Notes under the pieces: generated by a model
Told to the model about the DNA's origin: nothing
What the model saw: only the letters and a program-made list of their open reading frames with translations
Databases searched by the model: none
Origin: Reichenbachiella faecimaris
GTDB lineage: Bacteria; Bacteroidota; Bacteroidia; Cytophagales; Cyclobacteriaceae
Direction of reading: 5' to 3'
DNA length: 64,000 nt
Assembly: GCF_900176375.1 (NCBI RefSeq)
Contig: NZ_FWYF01000003.1
Coordinates: forward strand, 856,001 to 920,000
Made by a program: the position numbers and the translations under genes
Shown here: positions 44,052-54,466 of the stretch, in pieces
How positions within the stretch are numbered: position 1 is the first letter of the stretch
Layout of the letters: each line of letters opens with the position of its first letter

Positions 44052-45101
44052 ATGGATCGAAGAAGTTTTGTAAAGAAATCTGCTGTAGCCTCTGCTGCTT
44101 CCCTGCTCACCATCAGTGCGGCCAATGCTCAAACCAATGAAGGTTTACAATTGATTAAACCCAAAGCCTTGAAGAAAGGTGATACCATAGGATTAATCAC
44201 GCCAGCAAGTGCTGTGACAAGGCAGGCTTTTGAAAAGGCAGTGGACAATCTGGAAAGCATGGGTTTTGAAGCGAAGTACAGCGAAAACATGAGCGTTCGA
44301 AAAGGGTTCTTGGCTGGCACTGACCAACAGCGACTGGACGACTTGCATCAGATGTTTAAAGATCCAAACATAGATGGTATCGTTTGTGCCAGAGGAGGCT
44401 ATGGGTCTGGTAGATTACTGTCAAAAATCAACTATGATCTGATCAAGGCCAACCCAAAAGTATTGATGGGATATAGCGACATTACAGCCTTACTTTATGG
44501 TATTCACAAAAAAACGGGCATGGTTTGTTTTCATGGGCCAGTAGGGGCTTCTGAGTATTCAGAGTTTACCGAGAAGGGCTTTGAGCGTGTCTTGATGAAA
44601 GGCAAAACGGCCAAGTTTGACGTGCCCAAAGCATGGGAGGAGATTGAAGATCCAGCTTTCCAGACCTTACCCATCGTAGCAGGAGTGGCCGAGGGTGCTT
44701 TGGTGGGTGGCAATCTGAGTTTGATGTGCTCCCTAATGGGGACACCTTATGATATTGATTTTAAGGATAAGATAGTTTTCATTGAAGAAATAGGCGAGTC
44801 GCCCTATAGAGTGGATCGCATGCTCACGCAGTTACTCAACTCGGGTAAACTCTCTCAGGCGAAAGGGATCGCTATAGGGGTATTCAAAGGTTGTGAAACC
44901 AAACCAGATGACCCTGACTTTGCCTTATCTACCAGTTTGGAGAATGTACTAAAAGACAGATTTAGTAATTTCAATATTCCAGTACTTTATGGTTTGCCCA
45001 TCGGGCACATTGATGATAATGCCACTCTGCCTTTTGGCATCCAGGCCGAATTGGATGTAGAAAAGGCTAGTTTGAAGTTGCTGGAGAGTGGGGTGGAGTA
45101 G
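44052..45101 (+). CDS. LD-carboxypeptidase (peptidase S66), Tat-exported
   Basis: This 349-residue protein has a twin-arginine-type leader (MDRRSFVKKSAVASAASLL). The S66 fold follows, with GDTIGLITPASAV, the DGIVCARGGYGSGRLL turn, and the nucleophile region LMGYSDITALLYG, plus IFIEE-like and GLPIGHIDDNATLPFG segments. S66 enzymes cleave the terminal D-Ala of L,D-linked muropeptides and are used in cell-wall recycling. The gene follows the TonB receptor by 58 bp. It may have its own promoter, as the gap is ample. Confidence 0.9.
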   Translation: MDRRSFVKKSAVASAASLLTISAANAQTNEGLQLIKPKALKKGDTIGLITPASAVTRQAFEKAVDNLESMGFEAKYSENMSVRKGFLAGTDQQRLDDLHQMFKDPNIDGIVCARGGYGSGRLLSKINYDLIKANPKVLMGYSDITALLYGIHKKTGMVCFHGPVGASEYSEFTEKGFERVLMKGKTAKFDVPKAWEEIEDPAFQTLPIVAGVAEGALVGGNLSLMCSLMGTPYDIDFKDKIVFIEEIGESPYRVDRMLTQLLNSGKLSQAKGIAIGVFKGCETKPDDPDFALSTSLENVLKDRFSNFNIPVLYGLPIGHIDDNATLPFGIQAELDVEKASLKLLESGVE

Positions 45102-45305
45102 AAAGATTAGCTGTTATCCAAAAGGAATTGTCACGCCCCCATTTAATGACACCAGGCAAGGCTGATAGCACACCAAGTTCTCTCAAGAATACTCAGTTTT
45201 ATCTCGTCATTGCCAATGGGAAGAATAAACTGACCATTTGATGCAGAAGACTTGAGGTTATAAATATGAATTGGTGGTTGAAGTGATTTTAATTCTTGCA
45301 AAGGT

Positions 45306-45902
45306 TCACTCCTTCAACTTATCCTTAAACACCTTTCTAAACTTCTCCACTTTTGGTCTAATCACAAAGTTGCAATAGGGCTGGGATCCATTCAGATTGA
45401 AATACTCCTGATGGTAATCTTCCGCAGGGTAAAAAGTGTCTGCTGCAGTGATCTCGGTCACGATCGGGTCGCTCCAGGCTCCTGAAGCATCCAGTTTCCC
45501 TTTGTATTCGCTTGCTAGCATTTTTTGATCAGCATTGTGATAGAATACTGCCGAACGGTATTGTGTGCCTACGTCATTGCCTTGTCGGTTGAGTGTGGTA
45601 GGATCATGAGTTTTCCAAAATACTTCTAGCAGTTCATCGAAAGTAATAACTGATGGGTCATAAGTAATCTGAAGTACTTCTGCATGTCCTGTAGTACCAG
45701 AACAAACTTCCTTGTAGGTTGGGTTTTTGACTTCCCCACCCATATAGCCAGATACGGCTTTTGATACCCCATTTAATTCTTGAAAAATGGCTTCTGTACA
45801 CCAGAAGCAACCATTCCCAAAAGTTGCTATTTCCATGTTCTTGTTTTGTGCTGTTAGAGATTGAGCAAATATGAATAATAAAACGAAAATTTGAATACGC
45901 AT
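45306..45902 (-). CDS. msrA: exported peptide methionine sulfoxide reductase MsrA
   Basis: This 198-residue protein reduces methionine-S-sulfoxide. The catalytic motif GCFWCTEAIF is at about 31-40, with GHAEV and YHQEYF also present. A signal peptide (MRIQIFVLLFIFAQSLTAQ) places it outside the cytoplasm, where it would repair oxidised envelope proteins. No MsrB is fused or adjacent. Its stop is followed by 204 bp lacking a convincing gene. Confidence 0.95.
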   Translation of the reverse strand: MRIQIFVLLFIFAQSLTAQNKNMEIATFGNGCFWCTEAIFQELNGVSKAVSGYMGGEVKNPTYKEVCSGTTGHAEVLQITYDPSVITFDELLEVFWKTHDPTTLNRQGNDVGTQYRSAVFYHNADQKMLASEYKGKLDASGAWSDPIVTEITAADTFYPAEDYHQEYFNLNGSQPYCNFVIRPKVEKFRKVFKDKLKE

Positions 45903-46033
45903 AATCAGAGTGTTTGTTGCTGATACGGGAATTTAACAAGGCTGGATTGTAAATGGTTCACTGTTTCTATAAAATCCGTCATTTCGCATACGGCAATCCA
46001 TATCGACTTTTCACCACCTGTTGAGTTTTCTAA

Positions 46034-47623
46034 TTAACTAAAGTAAATCCAAATAGAAGTCAGAATACAGACCAGAATACCTGAGAGGATTAAGTCTTGT
46101 CGCGTATCTATCATCGACATCTTGTGGAAGGTGACGCCTTCGATTTGAGCGTAGTTAGGACGCTGCGTGAGCAGACTTACTAAGATCAAAACTGCCACAC
46201 AGATCACAAATAGGAAAATGGCAAAATGCAGAAAGTTGATATCGCAAAAGTAGAAGAACGCCCCTTGTAGGTCAGTCTTGTTCACTTCACCTATCAGTCT
46301 GGCAATCCCTAGTACAAATCCTGTCACCATAGAAGCCATGGCTCCTTTGGAATTGAGACGCTTGAAGAAGATGCCTAATAGGAATACCGCAGCTATAGGT
46401 GGTGAAATGTAGGCTTGCACGCTCTGCAAGTACTTAAATAGCTGATCTGAGATATTGTCGATAAACTGCACCCATAGCAGGCCAAAAAACACCAAACCAA
46501 CCGTCGCGATTCTTCCAACCAGTACTAAGTGCTTCTCCGTGGATTCGGGTTTGATCTTTTTATAAATATCGAGTGTGAAAATGGTAGAGCAGGAATTAAA
46601 TACAGAAGAGAGCGAACTCATCAATGCAGCTAATAGCCCGGCCAACACCAATCCTTTCAATCCTGCAGGCATCAATACTTTGATGAGCATAGGTAGGGCA
46701 TCATCTGGCGTGTTGAGCAGCAATTCACCTTTTTGGCTCAAAGCCAAAGCGATCACTCCAGGAATGACAAAGATAAGCAGTGGGAGCATTTTGAGGTAGC
46801 CTCCAAATATGCTGCCTTTCCTTGCTTGTTGGATGTTTTTGGCAGCCAGCACGCGCTGCACAATAAACTGATCCGTGCACCAGTACCATACGCCCAAAAT
46901 AGGTGCGCCAAAAATGATACCTGTCCAGGGAAAATCTGGATTCGAAATGGGCTTCCATAGACTAAAATAGCTAGCATCAAGCCCAGCAGTAAAAGCTGAC
47001 CAGCCACCCAAATGAAAAAGTCCTACTACAGTCACTACCAGCGAGCCAGCAATCAGCACAAACATCTGAATCATGTCTGTATAAATGACGGCCTTCAACC
47101 CGCCAACAGTAGTGTAGATTCCAGTGATTAAAACAATGATGACGGCACCCGTCCAGAAATCCATACCCATGGCTTGAAATATGATACCACCTGCTGCAAT
47201 GGTTACTGAAATTTTGGTGAGAATGTATGCTACAATAGAAATGACAGATAGATAGGCTCTGGTGTTTTTAGAATAGCGCTTTTCCAGAAACTCGGGCATG
47301 GTGAATACACCACTGCGAATATAAAAAGGCACAAAAACCCATCCCAAAAGCAGCAGTATAATTCCAGCCAACAATTCGAACTGCGCAACGGCTACGCCAC
47401 TGCTAGCGGCAGTACCAGCTAAGCCAATCAAATGTTCGGAGCCAATATTGGAGGCAAAAAGTGAGGCACCGATCACAAACCAGCCCATGTCTTTTCCACC
47501 AAGGAAATAGCCAGTGGAATCGTCTCCATTCTTGTTTTTTCTGGCTACTCTAATCGCGATCCAGAAGATGCAAAAAAAGTAGACACCAATGACGGCTATA
47601 TCTAATAGTTCTAAGTCGAGCAT
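46034..47623 (-). CDS. sodium/sugar symporter of the SSS family (SglT-like)
   Basis: This 529-residue membrane protein has about 14 hydrophobic helices. The SSS family is indicated by the start DIAVIGVYFFCIFWIAIRVARK, ASLFASNIGSEHLIGLAGTAA (sodium/sugar region), GVFTMPEFLEKRYSK, GGLKAVIYTDMIQMF and WYWCTDQFIVQRVLAAK. SGLT-type members import glucose or related sugars with sodium. It is downstream of the GH3 glucosidase on the same strand, 162 bp away with a weak hairpin between. It could import the sugar that the glucosidase releases. Confidence 0.93.
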   Translation of the reverse strand: MLDLELLDIAVIGVYFFCIFWIAIRVARKNKNGDDSTGYFLGGKDMGWFVIGASLFASNIGSEHLIGLAGTAASSGVAVAQFELLAGIILLLLGWVFVPFYIRSGVFTMPEFLEKRYSKNTRAYLSVISIVAYILTKISVTIAAGGIIFQAMGMDFWTGAVIIVLITGIYTTVGGLKAVIYTDMIQMFVLIAGSLVVTVVGLFHLGGWSAFTAGLDASYFSLWKPISNPDFPWTGIIFGAPILGVWYWCTDQFIVQRVLAAKNIQQARKGSIFGGYLKMLPLLIFVIPGVIALALSQKGELLLNTPDDALPMLIKVLMPAGLKGLVLAGLLAALMSSLSSVFNSCSTIFTLDIYKKIKPESTEKHLVLVGRIATVGLVFFGLLWVQFIDNISDQLFKYLQSVQAYISPPIAAVFLLGIFFKRLNSKGAMASMVTGFVLGIARLIGEVNKTDLQGAFFYFCDINFLHFAIFLFVICVAVLILVSLLTQRPNYAQIEGVTFHKMSMIDTRQDLILSGILVCILTSIWIYFS

Positions 47624-47735
47624 TTTGGTAATCGAGTGTTTAAAATAGATGCCGCCCCTCTACCAATGAATTGATTTGAAAAGTTAAAGAAATTAATACC
47701 TCTACCTTTTCGTTATCAGTCATTTGCTGCCTTAG

Positions 47736-47755
47736 AAAAACTAAGGCTTAGCCTT
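47736..47755 (-). terminator. weak terminator after the GH3 gene
   Basis: On the minus strand a 5-bp stem (AAGGC / GCCTT, 3-nt loop) is followed by AG and T5. It probably reduces read-through from the GH3 gene into the symporter gene. Confidence 0.35.
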
Positions 47756-47785
47756 CGGGGCGACATCGTGAACGGTATTAAGACC

Positions 47786-50047
47786 TTATTTCTTATAAAA
47801 GAAATTTTCCTGCTGATCCCCAATCATCAAGGTGAATTCACCTTCTTCAGTCACTCTCTCACTATTCTGATTTATGAATGACAGATCAGCCGCAGCTATT
47901 TGAAAATCTAGCTGTGTAGAATTTTCTGGTTTGATCCCTACCTTCTTAAATTTTTTCAATCTCTTCTCTCCTGGTGTTACAGAAGCATATAAGTCAGTTA
48001 CATACAACTCTACAGCTACTTTACCCTCTCTACTTCCAGTATTACTCACTGTCACTGACACATTGATTTTTCCATTGGCATCGAGCGTGGTTTTATCAAG
48101 TTTGAGGTCGCTGTAGCTAAATGTGGTATAGCTCAGTCCATGACCAAAAGCCCACTGGGGTGAAAAGCCGCCCAGACCATAAGTGTCTGGTTCTGATTCT
48201 TTGTAGTTCTCAGAGTGTTTGCGATCATACAACACGACATCTCCTGTGTTTTTAGGATAGGTGAATGGCTGTCTGCCATTAGGATTGTAATCTCCAAATA
48301 GTATTTCCATAGTTGCTTTTGCTCCTTGGCTGGCAGGTCTATAGAGATTTAGAATACCTTTTACACCTGGCTCTACAGATGAGATTATCCTTGGGCGTCC
48401 TTGGGCTAGAAGCAAAACAACAGGCTTGCCTGTAGCAACTGCTGCCTCTACCAGCTGCAATTGATTTTCGTCCAAAGTCAAATCATCAATACCTCCAGGT
48501 GATTCTGCGTATGCTTTTTCCCCAATAGCTAAAACAATCACGTCTGCTTTTATGGCATTGTTTTTCACAAATGAAGTGTTTGTATTGGTAGGATTGTTGT
48601 AGTCTGCTACCGCATTGGAAATGACTTGGCTTGCGCCAATTTTTTCAATCATTGCCTCTTTCAATGTCAGCGTGCCTATGTTGTAAGCAGATTCATTATC
48701 GCCTTGCCAAGTGTATGACCACGAACCATGCAAGGCACCAATATTATTGGCTCCTGGGCCTGTGAACAATACTTTTGCATCTTTGCTCAATGGCAAGACA
48801 TTATCTTCATTCTTTAATAACGTGATGGATTCTAATGCAGCATTCAAGGCGACATCTGCGTATGCTGGCTTGCCAAAGTTGGCAATAGCCTCTGCTTCAG
48901 GATAGGCATTGTCAAAAAGCCCCACATCAAACTTAAGTTTCAATATTCTGTATACGGCCTCGTCTATACGCTCCAGGCTTACCTCTCCTTCATTGACCAG
49001 TTCTACCAGGTAGTTGTAGAATGAAAAGTCCGTAGGCACCATACTCATGTCTATTCCAGCATTTACTGCGATTTTCACGGCTTCTTTAGGTGTAGCAGCA
49101 ACCTGATGACGAATATGAAGCCTGATGATATCCTCCCAATCAGAAACTGCCAAGCCTTCAAATCCCAATTCACCTCTTAAGATGTCTTGTAGATAGTATT
49201 TGCTGGCATGCACAGGTACACCATTTACCTCTCCCGAGTTGATCATTACAGTAGAAGTGCCATTGGCTACAGCTGTTTCAAAAGGTGGTAAATAGTACTC
49301 CCTGAGCTGAATGTCAGGGATATAAGCTGGTGTTCTGTCTTTTCCGCTCTGTGGTGTGGAATAGCCAATAAAGTGCTTCATACAACTTGCTACAGCAGTG
49401 ATATTTTTTAACCCGTCTTCTTCGTAAGCTTTGATCGCGGATCCTCCTAAGCTAGAAGTGAGATAGACGTCCTCTCCGAAAGTTTCTTCAAATCTGGACC
49501 ACAGGGGCTGACGACCAATGCCGAGGGTTGGATCAAAATTCCAGCGAATACCTGAAGCTCGAACTTCATTGGCGGTAACTTTAGCTGCTTGACTTACCAA
49601 ATCAGAATTTCTACTTGCTCCCATGCCAATATTATGAGGGAAGAGCGTGGAACCTTTGGTATAAGAAGTGCCATGAATAGCATCAATCCCATATAAAACA
49701 GGTATTTTAAGTTCAGTTTCCTTAGTTGCAATGTCTTGGATGGCAGTCAATAATTCGTGCCATTCTGCCACAGTGAGTGGGCTGCCATTGGTATTGAGTA
49801 TAGCACCTACATTTTTATCAATAATGGCCTCTCTCAGTAGATCGAGATTTAAGTTCCCATCTTCATGAAATTTGCTTAAAGTGATCTGAGTCATCTGTCC
49901 TGCTTTTTGTTCGACAGACATCTTGCTCATAAGTTCAAGAATCTGAGGATCTTTCCCTTGATTTGGTCTTGCAGATGGGTTGCAGGCGTAGATGACGCCA
50001 ATGGCTAGAATTGAAAAGATGTAATTTTGTATTTGATAAAGCTTCAT
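47786..50047 (-). CDS. glycoside hydrolase family 3 beta-glucosidase, lipoprotein
   Basis: This 753-residue GH3 enzyme has a lipoprotein signal (ILAIGVIYAC). The N-terminal barrel has VLYGIDAIHGTSY and IRWNFDPTLGIGRQPLWSR. The nucleophile Asp lies in GFEGLAVSDWEDI. A second GH3 domain and a C-terminal fibronectin-III-like domain (VSVTVSNTGSREGKVAVELYV) follow. The ATG at 50047 is chosen because the 15 upstream codons do not form part of the signal peptide. It hydrolyses beta-glucosides from the outer face of the cell envelope. It is divergent from the hybrid regulator, and downstream on its strand is the sugar symporter. Confidence 0.93.
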   Translation of the reverse strand: MKLYQIQNYIFSILAIGVIYACNPSARPNQGKDPQILELMSKMSVEQKAGQMTQITLSKFHEDGNLNLDLLREAIIDKNVGAILNTNGSPLTVAEWHELLTAIQDIATKETELKIPVLYGIDAIHGTSYTKGSTLFPHNIGMGASRNSDLVSQAAKVTANEVRASGIRWNFDPTLGIGRQPLWSRFEETFGEDVYLTSSLGGSAIKAYEEDGLKNITAVASCMKHFIGYSTPQSGKDRTPAYIPDIQLREYYLPPFETAVANGTSTVMINSGEVNGVPVHASKYYLQDILRGELGFEGLAVSDWEDIIRLHIRHQVAATPKEAVKIAVNAGIDMSMVPTDFSFYNYLVELVNEGEVSLERIDEAVYRILKLKFDVGLFDNAYPEAEAIANFGKPAYADVALNAALESITLLKNEDNVLPLSKDAKVLFTGPGANNIGALHGSWSYTWQGDNESAYNIGTLTLKEAMIEKIGASQVISNAVADYNNPTNTNTSFVKNNAIKADVIVLAIGEKAYAESPGGIDDLTLDENQLQLVEAAVATGKPVVLLLAQGRPRIISSVEPGVKGILNLYRPASQGAKATMEILFGDYNPNGRQPFTYPKNTGDVVLYDRKHSENYKESEPDTYGLGGFSPQWAFGHGLSYTTFSYSDLKLDKTTLDANGKINVSVTVSNTGSREGKVAVELYVTDLYASVTPGEKRLKKFKKVGIKPENSTQLDFQIAAADLSFINQNSERVTEEGEFTLMIGDQQENFFYKK

Positions 50048-50139
50048 TGATTCAGATATGTTAAAAAAATGACGTGTTGTGTCACTATACAAAACTCATT
50101 TATTTATCCCCTAGATCACTAGGCATATCTCTCAATGAA

Positions 50140-50162
50140 CAGGGGTAATTGTATCAGGGGTA
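50140..50162. promoter_or_regulatory. CAGGGGTA direct repeats between GH3 and the hybrid regulator
   Basis: Two identical octamers CAGGGGTA (50140-50147 and 50155-50162) are spaced 15 bp start to start, in the divergent control region. AraC-type proteins often bind direct repeats. TCCCCTAG at 50107-50114 resembles an inverted copy. This is a candidate operator for the regulator encoded at 50213. Confidence 0.3.
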
Positions 50163-50212
50163 GGCTGGTGTAAAATATTATTGAAATATTTACACTTATT
50201 AATGTGAGCGGT

Positions 50213-53200
50213 ATGAAAATGTATAAGTTACTGGTATGGGTGCTGGTCTGGCACAGTTTTGCTTGTTTGGGTCAAAGCCGAGGAAGTAAGTTCATTTCTA
50301 TCAAAGCAGAGTTGTCACAAAATACAGTGGCTTCTATTGTTCAGGATCATAATGGTTATTTATGGATAGGTACCCGCAACGGCCTCAACCGTTACGATGG
50401 AGTTAATATGATTTCATACGAATATGATGAGTCAGATAGCACAAGTTTGAGCAATGACTACATTCGGTTGGTTTTCGAGGATTCAGGCAATCAATTATGG
50501 ATTGGTACCATGGGGGGAGGCATCTGTCTCTATAACGAAGATTTGGATTCGTTTGAAAGATTTAAAGTAAAAGGCATGCCTGAATACCTAAAAAAGGCTA
50601 GTGTCAAGTCCTTTTTAGAAGATGAGTATAAAAACATTTGGTTTGGTACAGAGAAGTATGGTCTTCATTATTATAACCGGATCACTGGAGAGATCAAATC
50701 CTATCAAAAAAATCTTGATGATCCTTTTAGTATTTCAGCCAATCACATTACGGGCATTGTAAAAGATAATATTGGAAATCTCTGGATATCTACATGGGGA
50801 GGAGGTATGAATCTGTTTGACCACAACAGTCAAAGATTTATTGTTTATAAGCATGATAAGGACAAACCAGAGTCTATCGCTTCCAACATTATTAGAAAAT
50901 TATACAAAACCAAGAATGGAGATATTTGGTTGGGTACACACGGAGGCCTGGACAAGCTGGAATATCATGAAAGTGGCAGATTCGTGTTTCATCACCAAAA
51001 ACTGGATACAGAATTAGGAAGATCAGGTACGCGCGTCATACTTTCTATTTTGGAAGACAACAACAATCAACTATGGATTGGCACTGAAAATGGAGGTTTG
51101 AATGTAATAAGTCCACAAACAGGAAATTCAATCTTATACACTTTTGACCCTCGTAGAGAATACTCACTTCAGAACAATTCTATCTGGAGTTTGTATCAGG
51201 ACAATACAGGAATCATTTGGGTAGGGACTTTCAATAAGGGTATTTTCAAAATTGATAGAAACGCCAGTAAGTTTGAGCATTTTCAGCACAATCCACACTT
51301 TTCCAATTCCTTGAGCAATAATGCAGTGAGCTGTTTTGTAGAAGACCAGCTCCACAATGTTTGGATAGGTACTGATGGAGGAGGTCTTAATTATTGGAAT
51401 GTGAAAAAAAATACATTCAAGTCCTTTACCACACAAAACAAGTCTAATCCGCTCACCAAGGATGCCATTCTGTCCTTGCTCCTGGATAGCAATGAAAATT
51501 TATGGATTGGAACCTGGGATGGAGGAATAAACCTGAAAAGAAAAGGTTCCGAGAAGTTTGAAAGTTTCACTTTAGATCATCCATTGAATGGCAGCCAGGG
51601 ATTTGAAAATGTATTTGCTATTCACGAGGATAGGAAGGGGCGGATTTGGTTCAGTGCCTTTAGAGACGGACTGTTTGCCTACGATCCATCTGATAGATCT
51701 TTCATAGGTTTTAATCACGATCATGGCAATCCGCATAGTATCAGTTCGGACTATGTACGAGCTATTCTTGAAGATAAAAATGGCACGCTTTGGATTGGAA
51801 CTGAAGGAGGAGGCTTGAACCAAATGTTTGAAACGAATGGCCAGTATAGTTTCAGACGATATATGATTGATGAAACGAATGAAAAAGGGATTTCCAGTAA
51901 TACTGTGATTTCTTTGATGCAAGATAATGAAGGCATGATTTGGGTGGGAACTTTCTCTGGTTTGGATAGGCTGGATCCAAAAACAGAGGAATTCACTAAG
52001 ATTGGTAAAAAACAAGGACTGCCCAATGAAGTGATTTATGGCATGGAGCAGGATGAAGAAAAGAACATTTGGCTCAGTTCCAATAGAGGTTTGTCCAAAT
52101 ACAACCCTACATCTGGAGAAATCCAGAATTACACCAAAGCGGATGGATTGCAGGGTATGGAGTTTTTCAAAAATTCAAGCTATACATTAAGTACAGGAGA
52201 GATGCTTTTTGGAGGGGTAGATGGCTTCAATAGATTTAGCCCAAACCAAATCAAGAAGAACAACTATGAGCCTAAAGTTTTTTTTAGTGATTTCAAATTG
52301 TACAATCAATCAGTCAAAGTGGGAGATACCTCTCCGCTCAAAAAGAACATCCGTAAGACAGAAAAAATCAATCTGGATTATGATCAAAATGATTTCAGTT
52401 TTGAATTTGCAGTACTAAGCTTTTCACAGACTACAAAAAATGAATATGCCTATCAGTTGGTCAACTATGACGAGGGCTGGCAAAAGGTAGGTAATCGTAG
52501 AGAGGCCTATTATACCAATGTGCCCCCTGGGTATTACGTGTTTAAAGTTAAGGGCACGAACAATGACGGCATTTGGAGTAGTTATGAATCTGCAGTAGAA
52601 ATAGTGATATCACCAGCATGGTACAATACCTACTGGGCGTACTCCATATATATAGTGATTATTACGGCCTTATTGGTCTGGGGAATTCAAACCATTGTGA
52701 ACAGAGAGAGACTACAAACCCAGCTTCAGGTGGAGCACATGGAGCTTTCAAAAATGCAGGAGTTGGATGAAATGAAATCCAGCTTCTTTGCCAATATTTC
52801 TCATGAATTTCGTTCGCCTCTTACGCTTATCCTTGGGCCACTCAAAGCGATGTACGAAAATGTGGAATTCAGTAACATTAAAGATCAAGTGAGCATGATG
52901 ATTAGAAATGCTGAGAGCCTGCTCAACCTCATCAATCAGTTGCTGGAATTGTCCAAGCTCGAATCAGGTAAGATGCGACTGGAGGCAGTAGAGCAAGATG
53001 TGAGTAAATTTCTCAAGCCTGTTATTCACTCCTTTTCTTCATTTGCAGCGAGAAAGAATATCAGCTATAAGGTCACGGTTCCAAAGAAGGAGATTGCCTT
53101 GTTTTTTGATAGGGAGAAATTGGAAAAGATAGTGGTCAATCTGTTATCCAATGCCTTTAAATATACGGCTGAGTTTGGTCATGTAGATTTCGAACTGGTA

Positions 53201-54355
53201 GAGTCAAAGGACAAAGTGACTTTGATCGTGAAGGATGATGGAATCGGTATCCCAGAAGATGAAATGGAATATATCTTCAATCGCTATTATCGTGTGCGGG
53301 ATGCGAAAAACAAAAAAAGTAAAGGAACTGGCATTGGTCTTTCTCTGACCAAAGAATTGGTCGAACTCCATAGGGGAGAGATAGCGCTTGAAAGCAAAGA
53401 AAATGAAGGTTCGGTCTTTATTGTACATCTAAAAAAAGGGACAGACCATTTGAACCCAGAAGACTTCTCAAATGTAGAAAGTGAATTCAAATATGAAAAC
53501 CAAGAGCTCTTCAAGTCTGACCAACAAGCCAACGCACAGCCATTGACGGAAAGTCTGGAGAGCTTAGAAGATCAGGAAAAGCAACCCTTGATTCTAGTGA
53601 TTGAAGATAACAACGATATTAGAGGGTACATCAAGCAAATTCTAGAGCCAGACTACAGGGTGATCGAAGCGGACAATGGTATGGATGGGTCAGAGTTGGC
53701 CTTGGAGCGTATTCCTGATTTGATCATCTCCGACATTATGATGCCTGGTTTGGATGGATTCGAAGTTTGTAAAAAAGTGAAGAATGATACCAAGACAAGT
53801 CATATCCCAGTGATTCTGCTCACGGCCAAGGCATCCAACGACAGTGCCTTAGAAGGATTTGAAAAAGGAGCTGATTATTATATTACCAAACCATTCAATC
53901 CAAAATTGTTGGCACTGAGAGTGCGCAATGTGCTCAACATCCATGACCATATTAAGAATAATATCATTAACAGAAAGACGCTAAATATAGAGCCCACTAA
54001 TGTAAAGATTGCCTCAAGAGATGAGGATTTCATTAAAAAGGCGGTAAAGATCGTGGAGGACAATATGTCCAATTCTGAATTCTATGTAGATGATCTAGGC
54101 AGAGAATTAGGATTGAGCAGAATGCAACTCTACAGAAAACTGAAAGGATTGATCGGCCAGTCTGCCAATGAATTCGTGCGATCTATCAGATTAAAAAGAG
54201 CAGCACAGCTTATCCGACAAAACCAACTCACCATCTCAGAGATCACCTATCAGGTGGGCTTCAATGATTTGCAGTATTTTAGAGATTGCTTCAAAAAACA
54301 GTTTGGAGTAAACCCCTCTGAATATGCAAGTGATACAGAGGAAAAAACATCATAA
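50213..54355 (+). CDS. hybrid two-component regulator (HTCS) of the glycan locus
   Basis: This 1380-residue single-chain regulator (ATG 50213; GTG 50204 and ATG 50219 are also possible) has a signal peptide. Periplasmic Reg_prop repeats follow (DHNGYLWIGTRNGLNRYD, repeated as LWIGT / IWVGT blades to about 640). A Y_Y_Y domain sits near 700-790, then a TM helix (about 805-826). The histidine kinase has FFANISHEFRSPL (His near 865) and GTGIGLSL. A receiver from about 1125 has phosphoacceptor Asp in ISDIMMPGLDG. An AraC HTH spans about 1275-1370. HTCS proteins bind oligosaccharide breakdown products in the periplasm and activate the adjacent PUL. It is divergent from GH3 and followed by SusC after 149 bp. 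Confidence 0.96.
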   Translation: MKMYKLLVWVLVWHSFACLGQSRGSKFISIKAELSQNTVASIVQDHNGYLWIGTRNGLNRYDGVNMISYEYDESDSTSLSNDYIRLVFEDSGNQLWIGTMGGGICLYNEDLDSFERFKVKGMPEYLKKASVKSFLEDEYKNIWFGTEKYGLHYYNRITGEIKSYQKNLDDPFSISANHITGIVKDNIGNLWISTWGGGMNLFDHNSQRFIVYKHDKDKPESIASNIIRKLYKTKNGDIWLGTHGGLDKLEYHESGRFVFHHQKLDTELGRSGTRVILSILEDNNNQLWIGTENGGLNVISPQTGNSILYTFDPRREYSLQNNSIWSLYQDNTGIIWVGTFNKGIFKIDRNASKFEHFQHNPHFSNSLSNNAVSCFVEDQLHNVWIGTDGGGLNYWNVKKNTFKSFTTQNKSNPLTKDAILSLLLDSNENLWIGTWDGGINLKRKGSEKFESFTLDHPLNGSQGFENVFAIHEDRKGRIWFSAFRDGLFAYDPSDRSFIGFNHDHGNPHSISSDYVRAILEDKNGTLWIGTEGGGLNQMFETNGQYSFRRYMIDETNEKGISSNTVISLMQDNEGMIWVGTFSGLDRLDPKTEEFTKIGKKQGLPNEVIYGMEQDEEKNIWLSSNRGLSKYNPTSGEIQNYTKADGLQGMEFFKNSSYTLSTGEMLFGGVDGFNRFSPNQIKKNNYEPKVFFSDFKLYNQSVKVGDTSPLKKNIRKTEKINLDYDQNDFSFEFAVLSFSQTTKNEYAYQLVNYDEGWQKVGNRREAYYTNVPPGYYVFKVKGTNNDGIWSSYESAVEIVISPAWYNTYWAYSIYIVIITALLVWGIQTIVNRERLQTQLQVEHMELSKMQELDEMKSSFFANISHEFRSPLTLILGPLKAMYENVEFSNIKDQVSMMIRNAESLLNLINQLLELSKLESGKMRLEAVEQDVSKFLKPVIHSFSSFAARKNISYKVTVPKKEIALFFDREKLEKIVVNLLSNAFKYTAEFGHVDFELVESKDKVTLIVKDDGIGIPEDEMEYIFNRYYRVRDAKNKKSKGTGIGLSLTKELVELHRGEIALESKENEGSVFIVHLKKGTDHLNPEDFSNVESEFKYENQELFKSDQQANAQPLTESLESLEDQEKQPLILVIEDNNDIRGYIKQILEPDYRVIEADNGMDGSELALERIPDLIISDIMMPGLDGFEVCKKVKNDTKTSHIPVILLTAKASNDSALEGFEKGADYYITKPFNPKLLALRVRNVLNIHDHIKNNIINRKTLNIEPTNVKIASRDEDFIKKAVKIVEDNMSNSEFYVDDLGRELGLSRMQLYRKLKGLIGQSANEFVRSIRLKRAAQLIRQNQLTISEITYQVGFNDLQYFRDCFKKQFGVNPSEYASDTEEKTS

Positions 54356-54436
54356 AATGGCTGTTTAAGCTGCTTTATGGCTATTTGAAATAATTACCAT
54401 CCGCCTTTGTGATAAATGCCCAGCGCAATATGGGCA

Positions 54437-54466
54437 GAGTTTCAAGAAGTTTGAGACTCAATTTTT
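54437..54466 (+). terminator. stem-loop with T-tract between the HTCS gene and SusC
   Basis: A 9-bp stem (GAGTTTCAA / TTGAGACTC, one G-T pair) with a 5-nt loop is followed by AA and T5. It ends the HTCS transcript, or acts as an attenuator in a SusC leader. A small extra hairpin (TGCCCA / TGGGCA) at 54417-54436 precedes it. Confidence 0.6.

Noticed and set aside
45143..45302. About 53 open codons on the minus strand between msrA and LD-carboxypeptidase
   Set aside because: There is no ATG and no recognisable domain. It could be the remnant of a lost gene tail, but evidence is too thin.
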